NCBI GenBank assembly: GCA_000729835.1
Contig: JFHB01000187.1
Coordinates: forward strand, 1-60,783
Length of the DNA stretch: 60,783 bases
Direction of reading: 5' to 3'
Origin: Atkinsonella hypoxylon
Taxonomy: Eukaryota; Ascomycota; Sordariomycetes; Hypocreales; Clavicipitaceae
Shown here piece by piece: positions 50,821-60,783 of this stretch (position 1 is the stretch's first letter; every line of letters starts with the position of its first letter). The notes beneath the pieces were generated by a model that searched no databases, was not told the DNA's origin, and was given only the letters and a program-made list of their open reading frames with translations. The translations under genes were made by a program, and so were the position numbers.

Positions 50821-50824
50821 CTAG
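50821..50824. repeat. Target-site duplication of G2, right copy
   Basis: CTAG, after which the RT frame of F resumes toward its N-terminus. Confidence 0.85.
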
Positions 50825-52363
50825 ATTCTATAGAAGGTTAACTATATATTTAGTTTAGTAAACTAATATACCTCTAATAACAACTTAAGCGTCTTCTTTA
50901 TTAAGAGAAGTAGATAATAGTTCTATTCTATAATCTTATTAAGGGCTTAGTAATTAATATAGAATTACTATTCTTTACTTAGCTTTTTAGCTAAAAGAAT
51001 AGGTACTATTACTAAAGAGAAGCTAGCTTAAATCTATTCTTTATCTATTAAGTTTATTACCTACCTTTTAATTTCTAATAAATAATTCTATAGTATATTA
51101 TACAGTAAAGCTTATAGCAGTAATAGTAAGGAGCTATTTAGCTGCTGTCTTAGCCTAATATAGTAATCTAGCCTCTCTCTATATAGTAGAAAGCCTTAGG
51201 CTTTCTCTTCTTTAAAAAGACTATAAAAGTCCTTTAATTTAGGTAGTAGTATTAGCGGATTAGAGCCTTCTAAGGAGATTTATAATTACAATATAGAGGT
51301 AATTTCCTAAAGGCTTATAGTAATAAAATATATAGTAACCTCTTAGCTCTTACTTTATTTTATTAGAGCGCTATAAACTGCTATTAACATTAGTCTTATT
51401 AGGTTCTTAACGCCCTAAGAGCTTACTGCTTAAATTATAAGGCCCTTAGCCTTACCTACTAATAAGCTCTAGCTAGTAGCGTTAAGAATAACTCTATTAT
51501 AGGCTAACTATAGGCTTCTAAAGATATAATCTTAGGTTAAGCCTAGGATTATATAGGCTATTACTAAGAAGACTTAGCTATTAATATCTACCTATAAGTA
51601 AACTAAAGAAGCAATTAAGGCGCTTCTTTAGTAACTATTATAGAACTACTATTTAACCTTTACTGCTGTTTACACTATTCTTTTATATAGCAGTAAAACC
51701 TACTTTAGGCTAAGGCATTACACTAAACTCTTACTTATTGCAGTAAAGTAGTTATACCTACTATCTATCTATATATTGTAGAACAATAGTTAGTTAAAAA
51801 GTATAGAGATAAGGAATAGTAATATATCTATTTTCTTAGTTATCTCTCTATATTCTTCTTCTAGCTACCTACTAAGTAAGAGTTATTGCATTATTTATAT
51901 TACCTTTACCTTTATATTAAGCTTAAGGCTAAAGGTAAGCCTTTTTTTAACTTATTAGAGTTCTTCTTCTATATATTGTCTATTACTACTACCTATACGC
52001 TAGTTAACTCTAACTTACATTCTACTAGTTGCAATCTATATCCTTAAATATAGTGTTAAAATAATCTATATTAAAGGCATTACCTCTTCTAGTAGTGTCT
52101 TTTAAGCTTAGCCTTAAATGCTTACTTTACTTATAGAGCATCTTTATTTAGTTGTTTTAGCCTAGATTTCTTTACGCTCTCTTTCTGTTTCTATTAGGTT
52201 TCTATAGTGTTAACCTTAGTTATTTTAGTGTTACTATTCTAGGGCTCTTTAGAGCTAGGGCTGTGTTTCTGCTAGTGCTGTTCCTTAATGCAATATAACT
52301 TAAGGTTTAGTGTAATACTGTAGTAGCGTTTTACTGCTTAAAGGTAGTTATAGTGTAGAATAT
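50825..52363 (-). pseudogene. Gypsy element F, N-terminal RT and upstream remnant
   Basis: Minus strand, continuing F across G2. Near 50840-51030 the frame reads K-K-L-S-K-E, then Y-x-A-L-N-K-I-I-E-x-N-Y-Y-L, then F-T-K-L-N-I-x-L-T-F-Y-R-I, matching the fingers of Gypsy RT (Y-R-A-L-N-K-I-T, then K-L-D-L-R-x-A-Y-x-x-I). G2 therefore split RT right after the first catalytic Asp region, where the Asp itself reads Asn. Sequence from about 51100 to 52363 should be protease and gag by position, with no motif I can name. The 5' LTR is missing, because copia copy B cuts F at 52363. Confidence 0.65.
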
Positions 52364-53069
52364 TGTTAAAAATAAGCTACCCTGTATAGCCTATTTTTAT
52401 GCTTGCTAGTTGCCTGTTAGTTGCTCTATCACGTGACCCTCATTAGGTCTTGTTACGTTGATTTTTGGTAGAGATATCGTTGTTACTAGATGCAAACATC
52501 TAGATTTAACTAAGGCAAAGTTACCTAACCTATAGTTAACTTTAACTGCGATTTTCTCCACAACTAGTAATAGTAGAAATTCAAGAAGTATACCATTCGA
52601 AAGCTAAGAATTAGGGCTATCTAATAGTATAATTATTGGATAGGGTTGCTTATAAGGGTTGCTTATTATTAGTAGAATTTGTTAAATTGTGCATATAGGC
52701 GTCTCGTTTTGTATAGCTATAAGTCGATTTTTTTGTTTTTATATAGTAAATCTTTTTGCGGAAATTATAAAGTAGCCTACAAGCCCCTTCTAGCGACTAC
52801 AGCCCGCTAATATAGTTAGTAGGTCTATAAGAGACTAGAAAGATTTAAGATCCTACCCTCACTAAGTTTGTTACAGCGCTCTTAATATAAAGATACTACT
52901 ATTACAGTTATCTATTGCCTCTACGTGATCTATACTATATACTACAGCTTAATTTAGGCCGCTGCTGCTTCCACTACGTAATAATTGCTAGGAGCAATTA
53001 TAGGTGCTAAATCTAAGAGACTACTACCCTCTTAGATATCTAGTCCTATAATCCCTATTATTTTCAATA
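52364..53069 (+). repeat. 5' LTR of B
   Basis: 706 bp, reverse-complement homologue of the A and C LTRs. It starts TGTTAAAAATAAGC and ends TTTTCAATA, directly followed by the primer site. The terminal CAATA (CAAAA in A) matches the copy C variant (TATTGAAAA on plus). Confidence 0.92.
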
Positions 53070-53089
53070 GGTTATAAGCCCAGAAGACC
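53070..53089 (+). other. Primer-binding site of B
   Basis: GGTTATAAGCCCAGAAGACC abuts the LTR. It is one base closer than A to the expected iMet anticodon-arm complement, supporting that reading. Confidence 0.6.
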
Positions 53090-54040
53090 TATCTACAAGC
53101 TATTAGCCCGCTGAAAATCTACTATTATATACTGTATTACCCACTAGAAGCTATATTAAGACCTGCGCTAGAAGCTATCGCTGCTAAAACTATTAGTAGC
53201 TTACTAGAAGCTATTAATACCTGCTGCACACATATCGCTAGCTACTATACTGGTGTTTTTATTCTGCCCACCCTGTGCCTCCTGTACTAGTTCTATGCAC
53301 CCTGTGTATACACACTTTTAAAGCTATTCTTAATAGCTAGGTTCTATTGTTGCGCAACATCAAAATATATACATCTGTACACATTACATTCGCATTGCGA
53401 ATCGTTTTATTAGGCACTGCCTAATTAATTATTTCTATTAAGAAATAAGCTTAGCGCTGCACTGCATCGCTTATTATTGTGCTGTTATCTTGTATATTGT
53501 GCACCCTATACACCTCTGTTAGTGGCTATACTACAATTTATAGTCCACGCCTAACAGCTCTTGTTGCTATTAAATATTCCTGTGTTTTTAGTCGCAGAAT
53601 TAATTTATGTAGTAATCCCACTGGTTAGGATTTTGAAGTAGGAATTAGCTAGATATCCCTAAATTAGCTGTGCCTAGGTCTCCACTAATTTGTTAGAACC
53701 TAATTGGAGAAGAATCTCCTAAATTTTTTAGCTAAAAATAGCTAGGACCTATGTTTTGTGCCCCTCGCAACCGCTTATCAATCTAGTCTGCTATATAAAT
53801 TGTATGCGTATATAGATCGCAATATAACGCAGCCTTTAGAGCCCGTTATACCTGTTACAAAAGAAATTAGAGAAAAATCTTAGTATAATTTCTGAAGATA
53901 TAGGGTACTTCTAGGCCTATAATAGAGCAATCTATTAATATCTAGTAGAGGTTATTACTGTTATTTACTACCTTTTCCACTGTAATTTAGGCTATAATTA
54001 GCTATAAAGAGCGTTAAATTAGCTATTAAAATCCTTTAAA
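53090..54040 (+). other. Long 5' leader of B
   Basis: Homologous to the A leader. It keeps the two adjacent stem-loops near 53412-53455. It contains a phrase AGAAGCTAT repeated three times between about 53145 and 53215. The sense ORF seen in A is broken here, which argues against a leader peptide. Confidence 0.6.
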
Positions 54041-55147
54041 ATAGCACTAAAAGGAACAGGCAAGGGAAAGAGCATAAGCTCTAAACGGGGTAGTAGTTCT
54101 AGTACACTAGCTACAGCTGCTACTAGCTTTCCTAGTCTAGTAAGGTCCCCCCCTTAGCCAGTAGATTCCTCTTCTAATAAAGAAGATTATATAGCTAAAA
54201 AGGCTCTAAAAGAAGCTAGATTAGCTTCTAAAAGAGTAGTGCAAGTCTATAATGTACAAGCTAACCTAAAAGCTTAAATAGATAAGCAACAAGAGACCCT
54301 AAATAGATTTATTAGGCATAGTGAAGCAAAATAAAGCTAAAATAAAGGTAATATAGCTAATTTACTAAGTAAATTAGATACTATAATTACATCTATAGGT
54401 AATCTCTCTATAGGGTCTCCCTCTAAAGTAGTAGATCCTGTTACTTCTAAGACTTCTAAAGTCTCTTTTAAAGTCCTTAAACCTTTTAAGTCCTCTAATA
54501 GTGCTACTTTTCTGCCTGCTTTTAATAAAGGCACTATAAAAGAGTTAAATAAGAAGGTCTACTCTATTCTAGAGGCTGCTAAGCTAAAAGGCCCTAAAAA
54601 TTTTAAACAGTAGAAGTAAGCTTTAACTATTTAATTTAGGGCACTAGGATTCCCTTAATTTATTAATAATCCTAGTATAGCTAGTACTTTAGTAGATTTA
54701 GAACAAGCTATTATCCTTATAATTATAAGAGATAGTTGCTAATCTAGACCTTAAGCTGCTATAAGCTGGTATAAGTCCCCTGTAGATGCCTATAACGTTC
54801 TAGTTAGGCAGTATTCGCAGAGTGCTAAAATACAATGTAGTACGCTATATACTAGTTATTACAACTTATTGTTTTCGAACTATAAGGGATCTTTAAAGGC
54901 CTTTAATGCTGAATTTAATAATTTACTAGCTAGATTACAGCTCTATAGTGTAGCTATTAATCCTATTAACTAGGTAAATTATTATATTAATGCTTTAAAG
55001 AAGACCTTCCCTAGCTGGGCTAAAAGGCAGCGATATTCTATTAGAGCTGCTAGAGCATAAGGTCTATCTGTAAAAATGCTAAATTTACAGTTCCTTATAG
55101 CTGACTTATTAGAAGAACAAAGAGATAAAAGCTCCTCTATATCTAAG
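54041..55147 (+). pseudogene. Copy B gag fragment
   Basis: 369 codons in the gag frame of the A family. The start codon reads ATA (54041-54043). The charged K-G-T-G-K-G-K N-terminus and the Ser-rich segment after it are preserved, with TAG/TAA stops at former Q/W codons. Homology to A ends after position 55147 (equivalent to A about 33003). The minus-strand open frame at 54337-54534 is an antisense shadow. Confidence 0.85.
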
Positions 55148-55843
55148 TATTGAAAATAATAGGGATTACAGGACTAGATATCTAAGAGGGTAGTGGTCTC
55201 TTAGATTTAGCACCTGTAATTGCTCCTAGCAATTATCACGTAGTGGAAGCAGCAGCGGCCTAAATCAAGCTGTAGTGTATAGTATAGATTACGTAGAGGC
55301 AGTAGATAACTATAATAATAGTGGTATCTTATATTAAGAGCGCTGTAACGAACAAGTGAGGGTAGGATCTCGAATCTTTCCAGTCCCTTATAGACCTACC
55401 GACTATATTAGCGGGCTGTAGTTGCTAGAAGAGGCTTATAGGCCACTTTATAATTTCCGCAAAAAGATTTACTATATAAAAATAAAAAAATCGACTTACG
55501 GCTATATAAACGAGACGCCTACGTGCACAATTTAACAAATTCTACTAATAACAAGCAACCCTTATAAGCAACTCTATCTAACAATTATACCATTAAATAG
55601 CCCTAATTCTAGGCTTTTGAATAGTATACTTCTTGAATTTCTACTATTGCTAGTTATAGAGAAAATCGCTGTTAAAGTTAACTATAGGTTAGGCAACTTT
55701 GCCTTAGTTAATTCTAGATGTTTTGCATCTAGTAACAGCGATATCTCTACTAAAAATTAACGTAACAAGACCTAATAAGGGTTACGTAATAGAGCAACTA
55801 GTAGGCATAAAAATAGGCTATATAGAGTAGCTTATTTTTAACA
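55148..55843 (-). repeat. 3' LTR of C
   Basis: 696 bp, homologous to the other A-family LTRs. It begins TATTGAAAATAAT on plus, after which the hairpin arms are intact. It is in inverted orientation relative to the B LTR 2.1 kb to the left. Confidence 0.92.
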
Positions 55844-56093
55844 CTCCCTCTAGAAATGTAAGAAGTAACTAGTTCTATAAGTAACTTAGCTCCTTTAAAG
55901 GATATCTAAGTTAGAATTAACCAACGAAATACAGTACTAATAACAGAACTAAATAACATAACTAATTCCAGCAATTCCAGGGTAGTTATAGTTGAATATA
56001 ACTAGTTGTTGTTAATTGTTTTTGTTGTTTTCGATTTTTAACTGTTTTTTCGTTGCTTTTCGATTTTTTAAGTGTTTTTATTGCTTTTATAAG

Positions 56094-59000
56094 CTAGCTA
56101 GAAAGCTCTAGTAACTTAATGAATTGTTGATGCTTTTAAATAGCAAGAGGCTTAGTTAGGCTATCTGCTAGCATCTAATTTATATTAATATAACTAACCT
56201 TAGCTATACCTTTATAAATCTTTTCCCTAATATAGTTAAACTTCAAAAGGGTATACTTAGTTCTACTATATAACGTTAGGTTGTAAGCAGTAACTATAGC
56301 GCTTTAATTATTACACCTAATAGGAATAGAAGGGGTTAAAGGTAGCTTTATCTCCTTAAAAAGGCTGTAGAGCTACTCTAATTCCCTTATAGCTTTAGAT
56401 AATATATTAGATTCTGCTTCTAATGTAGAAAGAGCAATAGTACTAGCTTTCTTTAATTTCCAGCTAATAGGTCTACTAGCTAGCTTATATAGATAAGCAT
56501 AGGTTGATTTAGAAGAGGTTTTATTACCAGCAAAATCGCTATTGCAATAACTAAGGAGGGTCTTAAGTACTTCTTTAGAGCTAGAAGCTTTAGAAGAGGA
56601 CCCTAGTGGTATAGAATGCTTATAAATAATAGCAAAGCTTCTAGTACTACTTAAGTACCTTAAGAGGTGCTTAGAGGCGTTTAGGTGCTCTATATAGGGC
56701 TTAGCTAGGAAGGTTGATAGCCACTGAACAGAAAAAGCAATATTAGCCCTAGTTAGCAACATTAGGTACATTATAGTGCCTATTATGCTCTAATAAAGCT
56801 TATAATTGGATTTTAAGAGGAGTTTTGTAACTAGTTGCTTTAGAATTCCTAGCTGTATAGGGATAAAAGCCAGCTTAGCATCTAGCATTTTGAATCTTTC
56901 TAGGGCTTTAAGAATGTATTAAGATTGGTGGATTTTAATAGACCTTTTAGACCTATTATAGGTGATTTACACACCTAGAAAGAATTCTGCTAGTCCTCTA
57001 TCTTCTATTAGATAAGCTTAATTTAGTAGCTTTTTAAGCTTATTAATATATTGTAAATTAGGCCTAATTAGAAGACAGTTATCTACGTAAGTAGCAATAT
57101 ACATAGATGTAGCTAGGTTATAAAAGACTGCTGGGTCTGATATAAGAGGTTTAAATCCATGCTTTTAAAGTAATTCTATTAGAATTTGCTGCTATTCTCT
57201 AGGACTTTACTTTAGACTATAGAGGGATTTTTCTAGCTTAATTACTTGCTCTTTAGAGGGCTTGTAATTACAGCTTTTTAGTAGCTTAGCTACTGATAAC
57301 GTTGCTTCTGTAAATTCAACGAATCTATCTAGGATTTCTATATAAATAGCTTCCTTTAGCTTGCTATTTAGAAACGCTCCTATAAAGTTGATTTGCTTAA
57401 CTTCCTAGTTATTAAAAGCTGCAAGAGCTAATAATATACGCTAGCTAGAAGGAATACTAGTTGCAGCAAAGGTCTCTAGATAGTCTTAACCTTCTATTTG
57501 CATAAATCCCTTAGCAATAAGGCAGGCCTTATATTTAATAGGATTATTTTCTTTATCCTTTTTAAGCCTATAAACAAGCCTATTCTTTAGAACTCTTTAG
57601 CCCTTAGGTACTTGGTCTTTCCCTATAAATTTAAAGGTTCTAGCAGCTAATAGCTGCTTAAATTCGCTATAGGTAGCTTCTATCTAATGCTGCTTAGCAG
57701 AGCTTTTTAGGGCTTGCTTCTATGTATTAGGAAGTTTATCCTTGCTATTAGAAGTAATAGCTGCTTTAGTTCTAGCCTTAAAGCATAGATCCTTAATTAA
57801 GGAAAATATGTCTCTATCTAAATCTATAGCATTAGCATTAGCTTTAGCTTCTATAGGTTCTATATTAGCCTGAGGGGCTTCTATAGATATAGGGGCTTTA
57901 GGGGCCTCTACAGCTTCTATAGAGTTGCTTAGTAGAAGAGCTTGATTTTCTATAGGTTCTAGTGGATAATTTAGCACATCTAGATGACTAAGATAAGGAT
58001 ATTTAGGAGTATAATTATCTACTAACTGCTGGTTATTAATTTCTCCCTCTAAAGGATTATCCACTATAGAACCAATAGGAACCTTAGGGATGCCCTATGA
58101 AATAGAACCTATTCCTTCTATAATTTTAACGAAGCTAGTCTTTATAACAGCTCGTTTAGAGGGGATATATATTAGATATACATTAAAACCTAGCGTAGCT
58201 AAAAGTCTACTAGGAATAGTTCTTTTAGCTAGCTTCTGCAACCTAGATCTTTGTTCTAAAGGAATTAGAACTTCGCAATAGGAGCCTATAGCCCTTATTT
58301 TAGTAAAATTAGGCTTATAGGTCTTAGAAGGCTCTAAATTAGCTAGATATAGCTGTTTAGGACTTAGTGGTTTAGTACTATTCGCAGTAGTATTAACTAA
58401 ATCCACTATAGCAGGAAGAATGTAAGACTATAGATATAGAGGTAATTATAACTACTGTAGGGTAGCACGCAAACGGTCTAGAAGTACCCTTATAGCTCTC
58501 TCTATTAGCCTATTCTGTTTGTAAATATAGGGGCAAGAGGTGCTAAAGCAAATACCCTTTAAAGATAGCTAAGCTTGCAACCTAGTATTAATTTCTATAC
58601 TACTATTAAAATAAAGGTGTTTAGGGTAGCAGTTATACTGGTTTTTTAATTCCTTAAAGAAGCCTTTAATATAGCTATAGAGAGTAGAACCCTCTTTATT
58701 AGCTAGATTAAAAGACCACTTATACTGTAATTTTCTATTAATTAGAAAAAGAACTAGAGGCCTCTTATTGTGCAGTATAGGCTCTATTTTAACGGTATCT
58801 CCCTCTATAATATCTAAACATCTAGGGGGGTTAGGAATAGCATGCTTGCTAGGTCTTCTAACAGCTTTAGCTTGATTGCAAGCTAGGCAGTTAAAATCCT
58901 TTTCCTTAATTTTCGAAAAATTAGGGATTCCTTTAGTAATAGAAGCAGTCTTCTTTAGTAAAGGGAGTCCTATATGCCCTAATCTAATATACTAAGTAGC

Positions 59001-60678
59001 AGCTAATTCTAGGAGCTTCTTATAGGAAGAAGAAGCTATAGGGTTACTAGAATTATCATTAGAGCTAGCTTCCTGTTGCTCCCTATCTTGCTAGATCTCT
59101 TAAGAACTACAGGCCACGTTTAAGGGATCTAGACAGCTATTTCCTCCAATATCCAGCAACTTAGGATTTAGACCTTCTAAATCCCCGTTATTAGAAGGAA
59201 TCTAACTAGGAGCCCGTTTAGGAACTAGGGCTAATGGCTCTATAGCATCGTTATTGGTATTATCTTCTTTAAAATTAGATAATTCCTCAATTCGGCTATA
59301 TTCCTCTAGATTAAAACTAGGCTGTTGAGGGATTTAAACCTCTATAGGATAACTAGTATTATAACCGCTATTATACCTATTACTAGTAAATCCTATATAA
59401 GAGAGATTTATGTGGTTTTTACATACTCTAGGGGTCTCTTGCCCCTTATGCTGTAGAAAGAAACCATGCTTTTTAGGATTTAGAAGCCTATAGCAGCTTC
59501 TATTAGCTAGAAATAGCTGATTTCTAAGGAGAGTGCCCCCTATTAAATAGTGCTTTAGACCACTAATTAGGTTGGTATCTAAACCTAGGCAATATAGAGC
59601 ATCCTTTAGAGCTAAAGGCCTGTATTTAGCTGGATTTGTACTAACTAGTACCTAGAATACAGCAGTTCCCTGTCCTTTAGGATAAATAGAACCTCCTCCA
59701 GTAGCAATAGGCGCAGTTTTACCCTTTTTTATAGGCTTAAAAGTCCTAAAAAATGCCTTATTGTTAACTATATAATAGGTAGAACCTGTATCGTATAGTA
59801 GGGAGTTTTTAATTATTCCATTAGAGTAATTAAAAGAAGGGGTATTATTACTAGTAGTACTAGTATCACTAGTAGTGGATTCTGTATCTAAATCGTAAGA
59901 ATTATCACTACTAGAACTGCTAGATTCACTATCGGAATCTATAGTATTCTAGTTGCTAGTAGATAGGTTATAACAACCTATAGCAAAAGCAGCTTCTCTA
60001 TCCTTATTCCCAGAATTTTTGTTACTTCTTCTTTAGCCCTTCCACTTCTTCTTATTCTTAGAGGCTTTATCTATATCTTTAGAGGCATTAGAATTGTTAG
60101 AATTAGAATTAGAATCGGAATTCTTCTTCTGATTAGGAGGATTCTTTCCTTAGTTAGCTTTATTATTATTAGAACTATTAGAATTAGAAGCTTTATAACT
60201 AAGAGCCTTAGATATAGAGGAGCTTTTATCTCTTTATTCTTCTAATAAGTCAGCTATAAGGAACTGTAAATTCAGCATTTTTACAGATAGACCTTATGCT
60301 CTAGCAGCTCTAATAGAATATCGCTGCCTTTTAGCCTAGCTAGGGAAGGTCTTCTTTAAAGCATTAATATAATGATTTACCTAGTTAATAGGATTAATAG
60401 CTACACTATAGAGCTATAATCTAGCTAGTAAATTATTAAATTCAGCATTAAAGGCCTCTAAAGATCCCTTATAGTTCGAAAACAATAAGTTGTAATAACT
60501 AGCATATAGCGTACTACGTTGTATTTCAGCACTCTACAAATACTGCCTAACTAGAACGTTATAGGCATCTACAGGGGACTTATGCCAGCTTATAGCAGCT
60601 TAAGGTCTAGATTAGCAACTATCTCTTATAATTATAAGGATAATAGCTTGCTCTAAATCTACTAATGTACTAGTTATA
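56094..60678 (-). pseudogene. Copy C copia gag-pol, N-terminally truncated
   Basis: Same frame and spacing as A: offset exactly 27,216 bp over at least the first 2.3 kb, with a 9-bp in-frame length difference further in. RNase H open piece 56373-56771; RT box again Y-V-D-N (57078-57089), identical to A; linker open at 57720-58064; integrase C-terminal piece open at 58095-58406; protease D-T-G-S with Asp codon 59790-59792. About 1,528 of 1,744 codons remain; roughly the first 215 gag codons are missing at the telomere. An 'open' plus-strand frame at 58090-58281 is antisense. More stops than A in RNase H suggest independent RIP. Confidence 0.88.
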
Positions 60679-60783
60679 GTTAGGGTTAGGGTTAGGGTTA
60701 GGGTTAGGGTTAGGGTTAGGGTTAGGGTTAGGGTTAGGGTTAGGGTTAGGGTTAGGGTTAGGGTTAGGGTTAGGGTTAGGGTT
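60679..60783 (+). repeat. Telomere, (TTAGGG)n
   Basis: 105 bp of perfect GTTAGG-phase repeats, 17.5 units, with the G-rich strand running 5' to 3' to the window edge: a chromosome end of the vertebrate/filamentous-fungus type. There are no degenerate units and no subtelomeric spacer between it and the copia gag. Confidence 0.98.

Larger units (their letters stand above)
52364..55147 (+). mobile_element. A-family copia copy B, 5' part only
   Basis: Plus-strand copy consisting of 5' LTR (52364-53069), primer site (53070-53089), leader (53090-54040) and the first 369 codons of gag (54041-55147). It ends abruptly at the LTR of copy C; the remaining gag-pol and 3' LTR are not in the window and were presumably lost with the chromosome end. 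Confidence 0.9.
55148..60678 (-). mobile_element. A-family copia copy C, truncated by the telomere
   Basis: Minus-strand copy joined to B. The 3' LTR is 55148-55843, the polypurine tract 55844-55851, the 3' UTR to 56093, and gag-pol runs from the stop at 56094-56096 rightward. It has no nested insert at the stop codon and so records the empty site of G1. Its gag N-terminus, leader and 5' LTR are replaced by telomere repeats. Confidence 0.92.

Noticed and set aside
840..52363. E and F as one Gypsy family
   Set aside because: Their RT motifs differ (Y-I-N-N-I-I-I-F against Y-L-D-N-I-L-I-Y) and so do the flanking connection sequences; they are separate lineages.
1..60783. Subtelomeric helicase, secondary-metabolite cluster, giant transposon (Starship-type) or CRISPR array
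   Set aside because: No helicase, PKS/NRPS or tyrosine-recombinase motif and no regularly spaced repeats were seen on either strand; all large repeats resolve to LTR elements.

Overview
The window is the end of a chromosome from a filamentous ascomycete (Pezizomycotina-type). The right edge is a clean TTAGGG array (60679-60783) running outward, so position 60783 is the chromosome tip. Almost everything else is LTR-retrotransposon sequence that looks saturated by RIP (repeat-induced point mutation): very TpA-rich, CpA/TpG-poor, and decayed by C-to-T and G-to-A substitutions, with TAG/TAA where CAG/CAA/TGG would be expected and almost no indels. No host gene, tRNA, rRNA or CRISPR array could be supported.

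I resolve seven element copies of five families, labelled here E, D, A, G, F, B, C. (1) E, a Gypsy-type element on the minus strand (about 192/840-6625, continuing at 12942-16157). (2) D, a complete Ty1/copia element on the plus strand (6626-12936, 315-bp LTRs), nested in E. (3) A, a Ty1/copia element on the minus strand (16163-35762, LTRs about 701 bp, 5-bp target duplication AATGT). It is the least decayed element and holds the longest open frames. (4) G1, a large Gypsy element on the minus strand (17130-28877, 486-bp LTRs, 4-bp target duplication CTAG), inserted exactly at the stop codon of A. (5) F, a second Gypsy lineage on the minus strand (35765-39084 and 50825-52363), split inside its reverse transcriptase by (6) G2, a second full copy of G (39085-50820, target duplication CTAG). 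(7) B, a plus-strand copy of the A family (52364-55147), broken in gag by C, a minus-strand copy of the same family (55148-60678), which the telomere truncates in gag.

Order of events: E is the oldest; D entered E; F landed in or beside E; A entered at the F terminus; G1 entered A and G2 entered F; B entered F; C joined B; the end was then lost and healed by telomere addition inside the gag of C. Nothing appears functional. All reverse transcriptases whose catalytic site I could read have lost one or both active-site aspartates (DD to DN or NN).

The points most worth following are: the telomere healed on a retroelement gag; the younger insert G1 being more mutated than its host A; the outermost 100-200 bp of each duplicated element escaping RIP; a 3.5-kb region of unknown coding content downstream of integrase in G; and, in the A family, an apparent half-tRNA(iMet) primer site beside a conserved hairpin-rich U5 and leader. 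I saw no new defence, metabolic or regulatory system.
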